Origin: Arcobacter sp. CECT 8985
Lineage (GTDB): Bacteria > Campylobacterota > Campylobacteria > Campylobacterales > Arcobacteraceae
Reading direction: 5' to 3'
Assembly (NCBI RefSeq): GCF_004116495.1
Contig: NZ_PDKC01000005.1
Location: forward strand, 1 to 64,000
Length of the DNA stretch: 64,000 nucleotides
The notes beneath the pieces were generated by a model, which was not told where the DNA came from, searched no databases, and saw only the letters and a list, made by a program, of their open reading frames with translations. The first letter of the stretch is position 1. Each line of letters begins with the position of its first letter. Below, one piece after another: positions 56,239 to 64,000 of this stretch. Position numbers and translations under genes: made by a program.

Positions 56239-57485
56239 TATGCACCTCTCTTTTTAGCATCAAGTTTTGTAATAACTGGTAATAAAATAAATAGTAAGAT
56301 AAATAGCGTAGCAGCTACAAATCCAACCCATGCATTAGCACCTGTTGGAGGTAATTTACCCCAAATAGTTAATACAATTAAATCAGCCATTAATATCCAG
56401 AACCATATAAAGAAACCAGGTCTTTTATGTGCTGGTAAAATTTCTGTGTCTCTATCTAAGAATGGTAATAATAGGAAAATAGCATTTGCAAAACCAAATG
56501 CAGCAAGACCAATATCAAAGGCTTTCATAGGACCAATATCAAAGAAGAAACCTCTTAATACTTCGTATGACCATAAGAAATACCACTCAGGATAAATATG
56601 TGCAGGAGTTGCCATATTATCTGCTGGATCAAAGTTTACTGGATCCATAGCAAAATCAAAGTGGAAGAATACTAAGTAAAAATAGAAAATTAAGAAAATC
56701 CCAAGAACAGCTAAATCTTTAGAGATAAATACTGGCCAGAAAGGAATAACTTTTGATTCTTTTTTATTACCACTTAAATATTTTTCAGCTTCTGCATCAA
56801 AATCAATTTCTTCAGAATTTTGATTATTAACATGTGGAACTCTTAGTGAATAAAAGTGTACTGCAATTAATGCCATTATAACAATAGGTAATAAGAAAAC
56901 ATGTAACATAAAAAATCTTGTTAATGTAGCATCTGCAACGTTAAAGTCACCTCTAATCCAAATAACTAATGAATCACCGATGAATGGAATACCACCAAAA
57001 AGGTTTGTAATAACCATTGCAGCCCAGTAAGACATTTGTCCCCATGGTAACATATATCCAGAGAATCCAGCAGCACTAAATACAACAAATAGTAACATAC
57101 CAGAAATCCAAATCATTTCTCTACCTTGTTTATAAGAACCATAGTAAATACCAGTAAACATATGTATATAAATAATTAAAAATACTACTGATGCGGCAAC
57201 ACCATGCATATGTCTAAATAGCCAACCATATGCAACTTCTTGCATAATTGTATAGTTTACAGAATCAAATGCTAAATTAACATCTGGTTTGTAATACATC
57301 ATTAAAAAAATTCCTGAAATTACTAAAATACCAAATGTAGCAGCAAGTAAAACACCCATTGCCCATAAGAAGTTAATATCTTTTGGAATCCAATACTCAG
57401 TCATTAATACTTTGTTTAGTGTAGTAGTATTTAATCTTTGATCTAACCACTCACCAACAGAGTTTGCTTTAGTAAATTTTGCCAT
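56238..57485 (-). CDS. petB: ubiquinol-cytochrome c reductase, cytochrome b subunit
   Basis: The 415-residue protein carries the two haem b groups of the bc1 complex. Haem ligands are H94 with H195 and H108 with H210 (RHMHG, YIHMF, MLHVF, AVHFY). The quinol-oxidation motif PEWY is in IYPEWYFLW. About eight to nine membrane helices are visible. An extended C-terminal part is normal for long-form cytochrome b. It lies between petA and petC and shares the operon. Confidence 0.96.
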   Translation of the reverse strand: MAKFTKANSVGEWLDQRLNTTTLNKVLMTEYWIPKDINFLWAMGVLLAATFGILVISGIFLMMYYKPDVNLAFDSVNYTIMQEVAYGWLFRHMHGVAASVVFLIIYIHMFTGIYYGSYKQGREMIWISGMLLFVVFSAAGFSGYMLPWGQMSYWAAMVITNLFGGIPFIGDSLVIWIRGDFNVADATLTRFFMLHVFLLPIVIMALIAVHFYSLRVPHVNNQNSEEIDFDAEAEKYLSGNKKESKVIPFWPVFISKDLAVLGIFLIFYFYLVFFHFDFAMDPVNFDPADNMATPAHIYPEWYFLWSYEVLRGFFFDIGPMKAFDIGLAAFGFANAIFLLLPFLDRDTEILPAHKRPGFFIWFWILMADLIVLTIWGKLPPTGANAWVGFVAATLFILLFILLPVITKLDAKKRGA

Positions 57486-57496
57486 TGCTTAACTCC

Positions 57497-57997
57497 TTAT
57501 GCCTTCATCGCAGCAGCGATTTTCTTATATTCAGGACCATCTTCACCTAGAACAATTTTTGTGCCTTTAAGACTAAATGGAGGTAAGTCAAGTGGTCTTG
57601 GTGGTGGACCAAAAATCTCTTCTCCACTAGCATTAAATTCACCACCGTGACATGGACATTTCCATTTTGTCTTTTTCCATGCAGGGATACATCCTAAGTG
57701 TGTACATAATCCAATAGCTATTGTATATCTATCATTATTAATTACTAAATCTCTTTTATTAGATTCCATATCAGCAGTTTTTTTTAGTACAAATACGGGT
57801 TTTCCTCTCCATACGATTGTACTTGGTTCACCAGCTTTTACTGTACTTAAATCAAATTCAGTAAATCCGCTAGATAATACACTTGGAAGTGGATCCCACG
57901 CTCTTTTCATACCAACTAAAGAGGCAGCTCCACCAACTGCAGCAACTGCAGCAAATGTATAACCAAGAAAATCTCGTCTATTTGTTTCGTTAGACAT
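57497..57997 (-). CDS. petA: ubiquinol-cytochrome c reductase, Rieske iron-sulphur subunit
   Basis: The 166-residue protein has a twin-arginine signal-anchor ([15 protein letters not shown]), so it is exported folded, and a Rieske domain with ligands C98, H100 (CTHLGC), C114 and H117 (CPCHGG). C103 and C116 form the conserved disulphide. It is the first gene of petABC and has a dedicated promoter with a symmetric operator-like site. Confidence 0.96.
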   Translation of the reverse strand: MSNETNRRDFLGYTFAAVAAVGGAASLVGMKRAWDPLPSVLSSGFTEFDLSTVKAGEPSTIVWRGKPVFVLKKTADMESNKRDLVINNDRYTIAIGLCTHLGCIPAWKKTKWKCPCHGGEFNASGEEIFGPPPRPLDLPPFSLKGTKIVLGEDGPEYKKIAAAMKA

Positions 57998-58029
57998 ATA
58001 ACTTCCTTATTTTAAAATAAAATCTAACT

Positions 58030-58076
58030 ATTATATTGAGAATTTTCTTAAATTGTTATGACATATGTCAATTCAA
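58030..58076 (-). promoter_or_regulatory. petA promoter with CRP/FNR-type palindrome
   Basis: On the minus strand TATAAT (58030-58035) is the likely -10, giving a start near 58023. TGACATATGTCA at 58059-58070 is a perfect 12-bp palindrome, flanked symmetrically by TTG (58053-58055) and CAA (58074-58076). The core TGAC-N4-GTCA with a flanking A matches nine of ten bases of TTGAC-N4-GTCAA, a CRP/FNR-superfamily site. Its centre (58064.5) lies about 41.5 bases upstream of the inferred start, the class II activator position. Confidence 0.55.
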
Positions 58077-58130
58077 ATAACTTTTATGTCACTTTATGAG
58101 AAAAAAATACACAAGATAGAGTAAAAATAT

Positions 58131-58159
58131 TTATTAGAGAGATTAATTCTCTCTAATAA
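58131..58159 (-). terminator. terminator hairpin at the end of thrC
   Basis: TTATTAGAGAGA and TCTCTCTAATAA form a 12-bp stem; the thrC stop codon is at the loop. The minus strand continues ATATTTTTA, a modest T tract. Confidence 0.6.
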
Positions 58160-59624
58160 ATTTTACAATTTCTTCTTCTATATTTTCTTTATTAATAATT
58201 GTTTTGTGTATAATTTTTGAAGTAAATAAGTTTTTTATATTTGCAGGAAGTTTAGCATTGTATTTTTTAGATATTTCATCTAAAGCATCTTTATCTGCAT
58301 ATTTTTCATTGTTTTGTTTTAATGCATTTAAAACTGTTGGAGAAAATTTTGTCCATTCTGCAGTTGAATAAATAACAGTTTTTAAATCTTTTTCTTTTAA
58401 GTGTTCATATGCTTTTAGACAAGTTGCTGTATGTGGGTCCATAAGGTAACCTTCATCTAAAAACTCTTTTATTTTTATTGCTCCATATTTATCATCTGAA
58501 TTTATTGCTGAAAATTCAGTTTGTAATAAGTTTCTTTCATTTTCAGATAATTTAAACATGTTATTTGATGCTAAATCATCAAATAATTCTTTAGTTCTTT
58601 TTTCGCCAAATAAATCATACATTACTCTTTCAATATTAGATGATTTTAAAATATCCATAGCAGGAGATTTTGTAAGAATTAATTCTTTATCTCTTATATC
58701 ATAAACACCAGTGTTTATCCACTCTGTTAAAATATTGTTTTCATTAGATGCAACTAAAAGTTTTTCTATAGGTAATCCCATCTTTTTAGCATAAAAAGCA
58801 CCTAGAACATTTCCAAAGTTTCCACTTGGAACTACTAAATAGATTTTTTCATTATTTTTTATTTCATTTTGTCTAATTAATTCTAAGTATGAATGAAAGT
58901 GATATATAATTTGAAATATAATTCTTCCAAAGTTTACTGAGTTTGCAGCACTTAATTTTATGCCATCATTTTCAAGTTCTTTTTTAAATGTTTGAGAACT
59001 TAATAATTTTTTTAGTGCAGTTTGAGCATCATCAAAATTACCTTTTATTCCAATTACTTTTTGATTATCTCCATCTTCACATACCATTTGTAATCTTTGA
59101 ACATCAGATGTCCCTCCATCTGGATACATACAAGCAATTTTTATATTTTCTTTATTTTTAAATGTATTAAGTGCAGCTGGACCTGTATCACCACTTGTTG
59201 CAGCTAATATTAAATATTTTTCATCTCTTTTTTTTGCAATTGAACTTAAAATAGAACCAAATGGTTGTAAAGCCATGTCTTTAAATGCCCTTGTTGGACC
59301 ATGATATTGTTCATGCACAAATAAATCTTCTTTTACTTTTACTACTGGGCATGGATTTTCAGAATTATCAAAATTATCATACAATTTTAATGCATTGTCA
59401 ATATCTTCATCACTAATATCTATTTCAAATGCTTTTAATATATCGTATGCAAGTTTTTTATAATTTTTATCTAAATGTTTTTGTATAAAATTATCTTCTA
59501 ACTTTGGTAACTCTTTTGGAACATATAATCCACCAAATGAAGCGCTTGGATTTAAAATTGCTTCACTGAAACTAACTTCTTTGGGTTTTATACCATCATT
59601 TCCTCTTGTTTCTATAAAATTCAT
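58143..59624 (-). CDS. thrC: threonine synthase
   Basis: ThrC converts phosphohomoserine, made by ThrB (28671-29552), to threonine with PLP. The 493-residue protein is the long-form threonine synthase: the PLP lysine is in GPTRAFKDMALQP, with the phosphate loop in VPSGNFGNV and SGDTGPAALNTF. The gene follows argB by 11 bases on the minus strand, so threonine and arginine genes are linked. thrB is 30 kb away. Confidence 0.95.
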   Translation of the reverse strand: MNFIETRGNDGIKPKEVSFSEAILNPSASFGGLYVPKELPKLEDNFIQKHLDKNYKKLAYDILKAFEIDISDEDIDNALKLYDNFDNSENPCPVVKVKEDLFVHEQYHGPTRAFKDMALQPFGSILSSIAKKRDEKYLILAATSGDTGPAALNTFKNKENIKIACMYPDGGTSDVQRLQMVCEDGDNQKVIGIKGNFDDAQTALKKLLSSQTFKKELENDGIKLSAANSVNFGRIIFQIIYHFHSYLELIRQNEIKNNEKIYLVVPSGNFGNVLGAFYAKKMGLPIEKLLVASNENNILTEWINTGVYDIRDKELILTKSPAMDILKSSNIERVMYDLFGEKRTKELFDDLASNNMFKLSENERNLLQTEFSAINSDDKYGAIKIKEFLDEGYLMDPHTATCLKAYEHLKEKDLKTVIYSTAEWTKFSPTVLNALKQNNEKYADKDALDEISKKYNAKLPANIKNLFTSKIIHKTIINKENIEEEIVKFIREN

Positions 59625-59635
59625 TAAATTTCCCT

Positions 59636-60538
59636 CTAAATTTCTTTTAATAATTTTTCTATGTCTATATTATTGTTTTTCCCATCTTTCCTAAGAAATT
59701 GTGTTCCTACTCCATCACTTGTAAATAGTTCAAGTAAAATTGAGTGTTCCACTCTTCCGTCAATAATATGAGCTTTATTTACTCCATTATAGATTGCATC
59801 AATACAAGAATCAACTTTTGGTATCATACCTCCAGCAATAGTTCCATCATCTTTTAGATTTTGAACATCTTCTTTATCAAGCGAGTTTAATAAATTCCCT
59901 TCTTTATTTAATACACCTTTTGTGTCTGTTAAAAAAAGAACTTTTTGTGCATTTACGGCAATTGCTACTTTACTTGCTGCAACATCTGCATTGATATTAA
60001 ATCCTGGGTGATTTGGTTTTAGGCTATCTGCAATAGGAGCAATTACTGGAATATATCCTTGTTTTACAAGATTATTAATTAACTCTCCATTAACATTTGT
60101 TACAACACCTGTATAACCAAATTTTCCATCTTCTTTAGGTTTTGCATTTATTATTGATGAATCTTTACCTGAAATCCCAATGGCTTTTGCCCCATGGTGA
60201 TTTAATAATGATGTGATATTTTTATTAATATCTCCACTTAAAACCATCTCAACAATTCTCATAGTCTCTTGACTTGTAACTCTATGTCCATTAACAAATT
60301 CCGTTGGAATACCTAGCTTTTCTAAAAGATCAGATATTCTTGCTCCTCCACCATGAACAATAATTGGATTCATACCTACAAGTTTTAATAATACTATATC
60401 TTCTGCAAATTTTTCTTGTAAGTCAGGACTAGTTTGAGCTGAACCACCATATTTAATTACTATAGTTTTTCCATAAAATTTTTTAATATGAGGTATCGCA
60501 TCAAGCAACACTTGAACTTTATGTTGTTTTTTATGCAT
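59636..60538 (-). CDS. argB: acetylglutamate kinase
   Basis: ArgB phosphorylates N-acetylglutamate in arginine synthesis. The 300-residue protein has the amino acid kinase fold: KTIVIKYGGSAQ, IIVHGGGARIS, and near the end the ATP-binding DDGTIAGGMIPKVDSC. The N-terminal helix before IKYGG is typical of arginine-sensitive, hexameric ArgB, which would allow feedback control. The -10 at 60569-60574 precedes it. Confidence 0.96.
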   Translation of the reverse strand: MHKKQHKVQVLLDAIPHIKKFYGKTIVIKYGGSAQTSPDLQEKFAEDIVLLKLVGMNPIIVHGGGARISDLLEKLGIPTEFVNGHRVTSQETMRIVEMVLSGDINKNITSLLNHHGAKAIGISGKDSSIINAKPKEDGKFGYTGVVTNVNGELINNLVKQGYIPVIAPIADSLKPNHPGFNINADVAASKVAIAVNAQKVLFLTDTKGVLNKEGNLLNSLDKEDVQNLKDDGTIAGGMIPKVDSCIDAIYNGVNKAHIIDGRVEHSILLELFTSDGVGTQFLRKDGKNNNIDIEKLLKEI

Positions 60539-60568
60539 AATATTTCCCTAGATTATTTTAAGGTAAAA

Positions 60569-60574
60569 ATTATA
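60569..60574 (-). promoter_or_regulatory. candidate -10 box for argB-thrC
   Basis: TATAAT on the minus strand, about 31 bases before the argB ATG, after a hairpin that overlaps the upstream GGDEF gene's stop. Confidence 0.5.
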
Positions 60575-60597
60575 TCTAAAAGATGCTTAATAGGTGA

Positions 60598-60618
60598 AGA
60601 AGTAGAAACTCTACTTCT
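60598..60618 (-). terminator. hairpin over the stop of the GGDEF gene
   Basis: AGAAGTAGA and TCTACTTCT form a 9-bp stem with a 3-base loop that includes the TAG stop at 60611-60613. No T tract follows on the minus strand, so it may be a 3'-end protecting hairpin rather than a terminator. Confidence 0.4.
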
Positions 60619-62434
60619 GTAATAGTTCTTTATTAAAAGCAATAACTTTATTTCTTCCTGTCTCTTTTGCTTCATATAAAGCAAGGTCTGCATATTTTAT
60701 ACAATCTTTTACATTATCAGAATCATATGGGAACATACTTGTTCCTATACTCATTGTTTTTGAAATTGTAGTATTTCCTGCAGGAATTTTTTTAAGGGCA
60801 AAAGCCTCTTTTATTTTGTGTGCTAATTCATTTACTGAATCTTTATCACAATTATATAGTAAAACAATAAACTCTTCTCCTCCATATCTTATAACAATAT
60901 CAGATTCTCTACAGTTTTCATTTAATGTTTCTGCTACTATTTTTATTGCATTATCTCCAACATCATGGCCATAAGTATCATTTACTTTTTTGAATAAGTC
61001 AATATCTACCATTAAAATACCATATGGAATATTAGCTCTATTTGCTTGTGCAACAATTTTAGAAATAGAATCTTCTAAATACTTCCTATTATAAAGACCA
61101 GTTAATGGATCAGTTCTTGCATTTAATTCTAATATATTCATCAATTTTTTACTCACAATTACTGTTTTTGCTGTGTCAATATAATCTTTGATATATGGAA
61201 TTAATTCTCTTACTCTTTTAGTCTCTTCTTCTGTTTGTGTGTAAATTGATACAACTAAGTCTACTTCATTTGATATTGAATATGGAATACAAAAATAGTT
61301 TATATCATTGCATTTGCTACAAATTGTACAAACATTTTTAAATTGTGTGGAATCAATTACTGTATTTGTTCTATCAGCTCTGCATCCTTTTTCTAATATA
61401 TCACAATAAAGCTCTTTTTCTACATACACAGCTGTTATTTTATTATGAATTGTATCTGATTCAAAAAAGTTAAAATTAGTTAATCCTAGTTTTTCTTTAA
61501 ATACTTGAGCAAGTCTAGAATAAACCTCTTCTAATGTATCATCATACTCAATTGTTTTTCTAAATTTATAAACATCTGATAATCTATCAACAGTATTTTT
61601 TACATTTATTAAATGATCTTTTTCATCTTTACTATTTTCTGTTAAGAAAACAGATATTTTAGAGTCCATTGCATCTAATGAATTTTCTAATTTTTCTAAA
61701 AGACTATTAATCCATGAAGCTACATCTTTTGATTCTTTACCTTCTGGATTATCAACTCTTTGAGAATAATCACCATCTTGAGCTTTCCTCATAACTTTTT
61801 TTATCTCATCAAAAACATTTAAAAATGGTGAAATAAGCATATTAATTAAAAATATAATAATTATCATAAGTACAAGTGCAATTACTGCAGTATGTGCAAC
61901 AGTAGTAATACCTACTTCTTTTGAATCATCAATAGACATAGTAATAGTTATTGCACCTAATGTATCTCCCTCTTTTGCATTTGTATGGCATTGCATACAA
62001 TTAATTTTGCCATGGGAAGTTGCATTATATGGAATTGTGATTCTATAATGACTTTTAGAAAAGACATTTTCACTTATTACTCTTTTTAATTTTCCAGTTT
62101 TTAGGACCTCTTTATCTATTTCATCTCTTGCTATTTCATTATTAAATCCAATACCAAACATATCAACTACATCTTTGCCTCTACTTAACCAGATTTTATC
62201 AATATTAGGAAGATCTTCTAATTGGCTTAAAAATAGTTCTCTGTTTTCAATAACTCCTGTAACCATTTGGGAAGTTAAGGAGTGTTCTATTGTTTTTGCT
62301 AGTACATGAGCTTTGTCATCAATGTTTTTTACTCCATAATCTCTAAAGTTGTAAATTAAATTTACAATTAACAATACAAACATTGAAAAAGTTATAAAGA
62401 TTACTAGAAATATGATTTTATTTTTAGTTTGCAT
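60611..62434 (-). CDS. diguanylate cyclase with a periplasmic haem c sensor and a cysteine-rich GAF-like domain
   Basis: The 607-residue protein has membrane helices at about 7-29 and 176-202, enclosing a periplasmic domain of about 145 residues with one haem c site, CMQCH at 146-150. A HAMP-like linker (about 203-255) leads to a GAF-like domain (about 290-420) with six cysteines: C344, C351, C369, C372, C375 and C382. The C-terminal GGDEF domain has an intact active site GGEEF (518-522) and an inhibitory I-site RESD (509-512), so it should make c-di-GMP and be feedback regulated. The input is probably redox or gas. GGGGAA lies 8 bases upstream of the ATG. Confidence 0.9.
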   Translation of the reverse strand: MQTKNKIIFLVIFITFSMFVLLIVNLIYNFRDYGVKNIDDKAHVLAKTIEHSLTSQMVTGVIENRELFLSQLEDLPNIDKIWLSRGKDVVDMFGIGFNNEIARDEIDKEVLKTGKLKRVISENVFSKSHYRITIPYNATSHGKINCMQCHTNAKEGDTLGAITITMSIDDSKEVGITTVAHTAVIALVLMIIIIFLINMLISPFLNVFDEIKKVMRKAQDGDYSQRVDNPEGKESKDVASWINSLLEKLENSLDAMDSKISVFLTENSKDEKDHLINVKNTVDRLSDVYKFRKTIEYDDTLEEVYSRLAQVFKEKLGLTNFNFFESDTIHNKITAVYVEKELYCDILEKGCRADRTNTVIDSTQFKNVCTICSKCNDINYFCIPYSISNEVDLVVSIYTQTEEETKRVRELIPYIKDYIDTAKTVIVSKKLMNILELNARTDPLTGLYNRKYLEDSISKIVAQANRANIPYGILMVDIDLFKKVNDTYGHDVGDNAIKIVAETLNENCRESDIVIRYGGEEFIVLLYNCDKDSVNELAHKIKEAFALKKIPAGNTTISKTMSIGTSMFPYDSDNVKDCIKYADLALYEAKETGRNKVIAFNKELLQK

Positions 62435-62557
62435 ATATGATTCCCCAAATTTTTTAACCTTAATAGTAACACAATAATAACATTAAAAAAATAAAATAAG
62501 CAAATCTTAAATTTGATAATATTGCAAATTTTAATAATTCTTTTGTATTATTAACTT

Positions 62558-64000
62558 ATGAAACAATTTTTAGCATTAAAAGCCAGTGCAGGTAGTGGAA
62601 AAACCTTTGCACTTACAGTACGATATATAACTCTTTTATTAAAAGATGCAAATCCTAGTGAAATTTTAACACTTACCTTTACAAATAAAGCTGCAAATGA
62701 AATGAGTGAAAGAATTTATAAAACACTGCAAACTTTAGGGGATGATGAAGCATATTTAAATGCAATTCAAGTTCAGTCAGGTTTTTCAAAAGAGCAAATC
62801 TTAGGTAAAAAACATCAATTAATAAAAAAGTTTGTGAATGCAACATTATCTATTTTTACAATTGATAAATTTGTAAACAAAATATTAAGAGAGTTTTGTG
62901 GATATGTAGGTATTAGTGATGATTTTGATATAAAAGAAGATGACATTGATACCTTAAGTTACAAATTTTTACAATCACTTGATTTAGAAAAATTTGAGAA
63001 ATTAATAGAATTCTCTTGGTATGAGAATAAAAAATTTAACTCTTTATTTGATTTATTTAAATTATTGTTGGAAAAAAATGAAGATATTGATGTTGTCAAT
63101 GTTCAATCAGAACTTATTCCACTACAAAAACAAGAAGCTTTAAAGCATGCATTTAAAATTAAGCAGATAGTTCTAAATACTGATATTGCATCTAATTCTG
63201 CAAAAAAAGCAGTTGATTTTGAAACATTTGATGATTTATTAGGAAGAACATGGCTTACAAAAGATAGTGTACATGAATACAGTTATTTTAAAAAATTTGC
63301 AGATGATGTGATGAATGCACATTTTTTAAAATTAAAAGAAGAATTAGAAAAATATTATAAGTTAAGAAGTGCTTACTCTTTAAATAAGCTTTTTGAACTA
63401 TTTCATACTTTTAAAGCATTTAAAATATCGTATAATAAAATTAAAAATTATCTAGAATTTAATGATATTTCAAATTTAGTATACGAACTATTATCTACAA
63501 AAATTGATAAAGAGTTTTTATACTTTAGACTAGATTCAAAATATTCTCATATTTTAATTGATGAGTTTCAAGATACATCTTTACTTCAATATAGAATTTT
63601 GCAACCACTAATTGAAGAAATATTATCAGGAAGTAATGAAAAATTTAAGTCATTTTTCTATGTTGGTGATACAAAACAATCAATTTATAGATTTAGAGGT
63701 GGAAAAAGAGAGTTATTTGATTATGTGTCTAAAAGTAATCCTTTAATTGAAGTTGAGGTATTAAATACAAACTATAGATCTTGTGAAAATATTGTTAATT
63801 ATGTTAACTCACTATATACTCCTTTGCCAAATTATGAATATCATGATCAATTATCAATAAATAAAGATGGATATGTTGAAGTTATGGAAGATGAAGCTTT
63901 AAGTGAAGAAAATGATAAGTTTAAAAATATAGCTTCAAAAATAGCAACACTACTTCAAAATGGAGTAAATAGTAATGAAATTGCAATATTAACTTATACA
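62558..64000 (+). CDS. addA: AddA-type RecB-like helicase/nuclease, 5' part (continues past window)
   Basis: Only the first 481 codons are present, and the frame is open to the window edge. Helicase motifs are ASAGSGKTFAL (Walker A, residues 9-19), LTFTNKAANEM, LIDEFQDTSLLQ, YVGDTKQSIYRFRGG and NTNYRS, all of the SF1A RecB/AddA type. Its partner AddB is at 13555-15897. No Shine-Dalgarno sequence is visible before the ATG; the nearest -10-like TATTAT (62546-62551) would give an almost leaderless mRNA. The N-terminal sequence matches family starts, so ATG 62558 is kept. Confidence 0.85.
   Translation, partial: MKQFLALKASAGSGKTFALTVRYITLLLKDANPSEILTLTFTNKAANEMSERIYKTLQTLGDDEAYLNAIQVQSGFSKEQILGKKHQLIKKFVNATLSIFTIDKFVNKILREFCGYVGISDDFDIKEDDIDTLSYKFLQSLDLEKFEKLIEFSWYENKKFNSLFDLFKLLLEKNEDIDVVNVQSELIPLQKQEALKHAFKIKQIVLNTDIASNSAKKAVDFETFDDLLGRTWLTKDSVHEYSYFKKFADDVMNAHFLKLKEELEKYYKLRSAYSLNKLFELFHTFKAFKISYNKIKNYLEFNDISNLVYELLSTKIDKEFLYFRLDSKYSHILIDEFQDTSLLQYRILQPLIEEILSGSNEKFKSFFYVGDTKQSIYRFRGGKRELFDYVSKSNPLIEVEVLNTNYRSCENIVNYVNSLYTPLPNYEYHDQLSINKDGYVEVMEDEALSEENDKFKNIASKIATLLQNGVNSNEIAILTYT

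Noticed and set aside
1-64000. Prophage, insertion sequence, integron or defence island
   Set aside because: No transposase, integrase, phage structural, restriction or toxin-antitoxin gene was recognised, base composition is uniform by eye and the gene content is core metabolism.

Overview
The window is a contiguous piece of a low-GC chromosome from a member of Campylobacterota, most likely an Arcobacter-like bacterium (family Arcobacteraceae). Evidence: strongly AT-rich DNA; a ccoNOQP cbb3 oxidase operon followed by a DUF4006 gene; a three-gene bc1 complex with a diheme cytochrome c1; Campylobacter-type major porins; short AddB and AddA proteins; and gene orders that, from memory, also occur in Campylobacter jejuni (pheS-pheT-aroA-ispH-rpsA-serA beside a HIT gene; M23 peptidase-lpxC-tsaB-like-thrB-ylxR-infB-rbfA-rimP; que genes near rsmE and a small haem protein). 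I saw no rRNA, tRNA, CRISPR array, insertion sequence or prophage. Genes are packed tightly and no gene-free stretch exceeds about 250 bases.

Layout. 1-8559: tail of trxB, then dapB, purF, a radical SAM gene, a convergent LysR regulator, a UvrD/PcrA helicase, truB, ispE and smpB. 8720-15897: cbb3 oxidase genes ccoNOQP, four small membrane or periplasmic accessory genes (one encoding only 30 residues), then addB. 15967-23076: an aromatic amino acid permease, two paralogous outer-membrane porins bracketing prfB and an unusual monohaem cytochrome, then folB and plsY. 23077-33344: nadA-nadC, then a nine-gene run from an NrnA-like phosphoesterase to rimP. 33432-36678: ribD and a Cache chemoreceptor, convergent. 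36923-46287: efp, serA, rpsA, ispH, aroA, pheT and pheS on the minus strand. 46393-50161: a HIT protein, then accA, fabF, acpP and fabG. 50274-53443: queE, queD, queC and moeA. 53513-55016: a small membrane protein, rsmE and a small haem protein. 55198-57997: the bc1 complex petABC. 58143-62434: thrC, argB and a haem-containing diguanylate cyclase. 62558 to the end: start of addA.

How it works together. The respiratory parts (bc1 complex, cbb3 oxidase, several monohaem cytochromes) form a quinol to cytochrome c to oxygen chain suited to microaerobic life. The bc1 operon carries a symmetric operator-like site at about -41.5 from its inferred start, and the ccoN promoter region also carries an imperfect palindrome; these are the best regulatory leads. 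The remaining genes are core housekeeping: translation (prfB, infB, rbfA, rimP, rpsA, efp, pheST, truB, smpB), envelope and lipid synthesis (lpxC, plsY, fab genes, accA, porins), cofactors (NAD, riboflavin, folate, queuosine, molybdopterin, isoprenoids) and amino acids.

I did not find a clearly new multi-gene system. The most interesting candidates are the GGDEF protein that combines a periplasmic haem c site with a six-cysteine cytoplasmic domain, the accessory genes behind ccoNOQP, the separation of addA from addB, the bc1 operator, and the regular use of hairpins that overlap or abut stop codons at all five convergent gene junctions.
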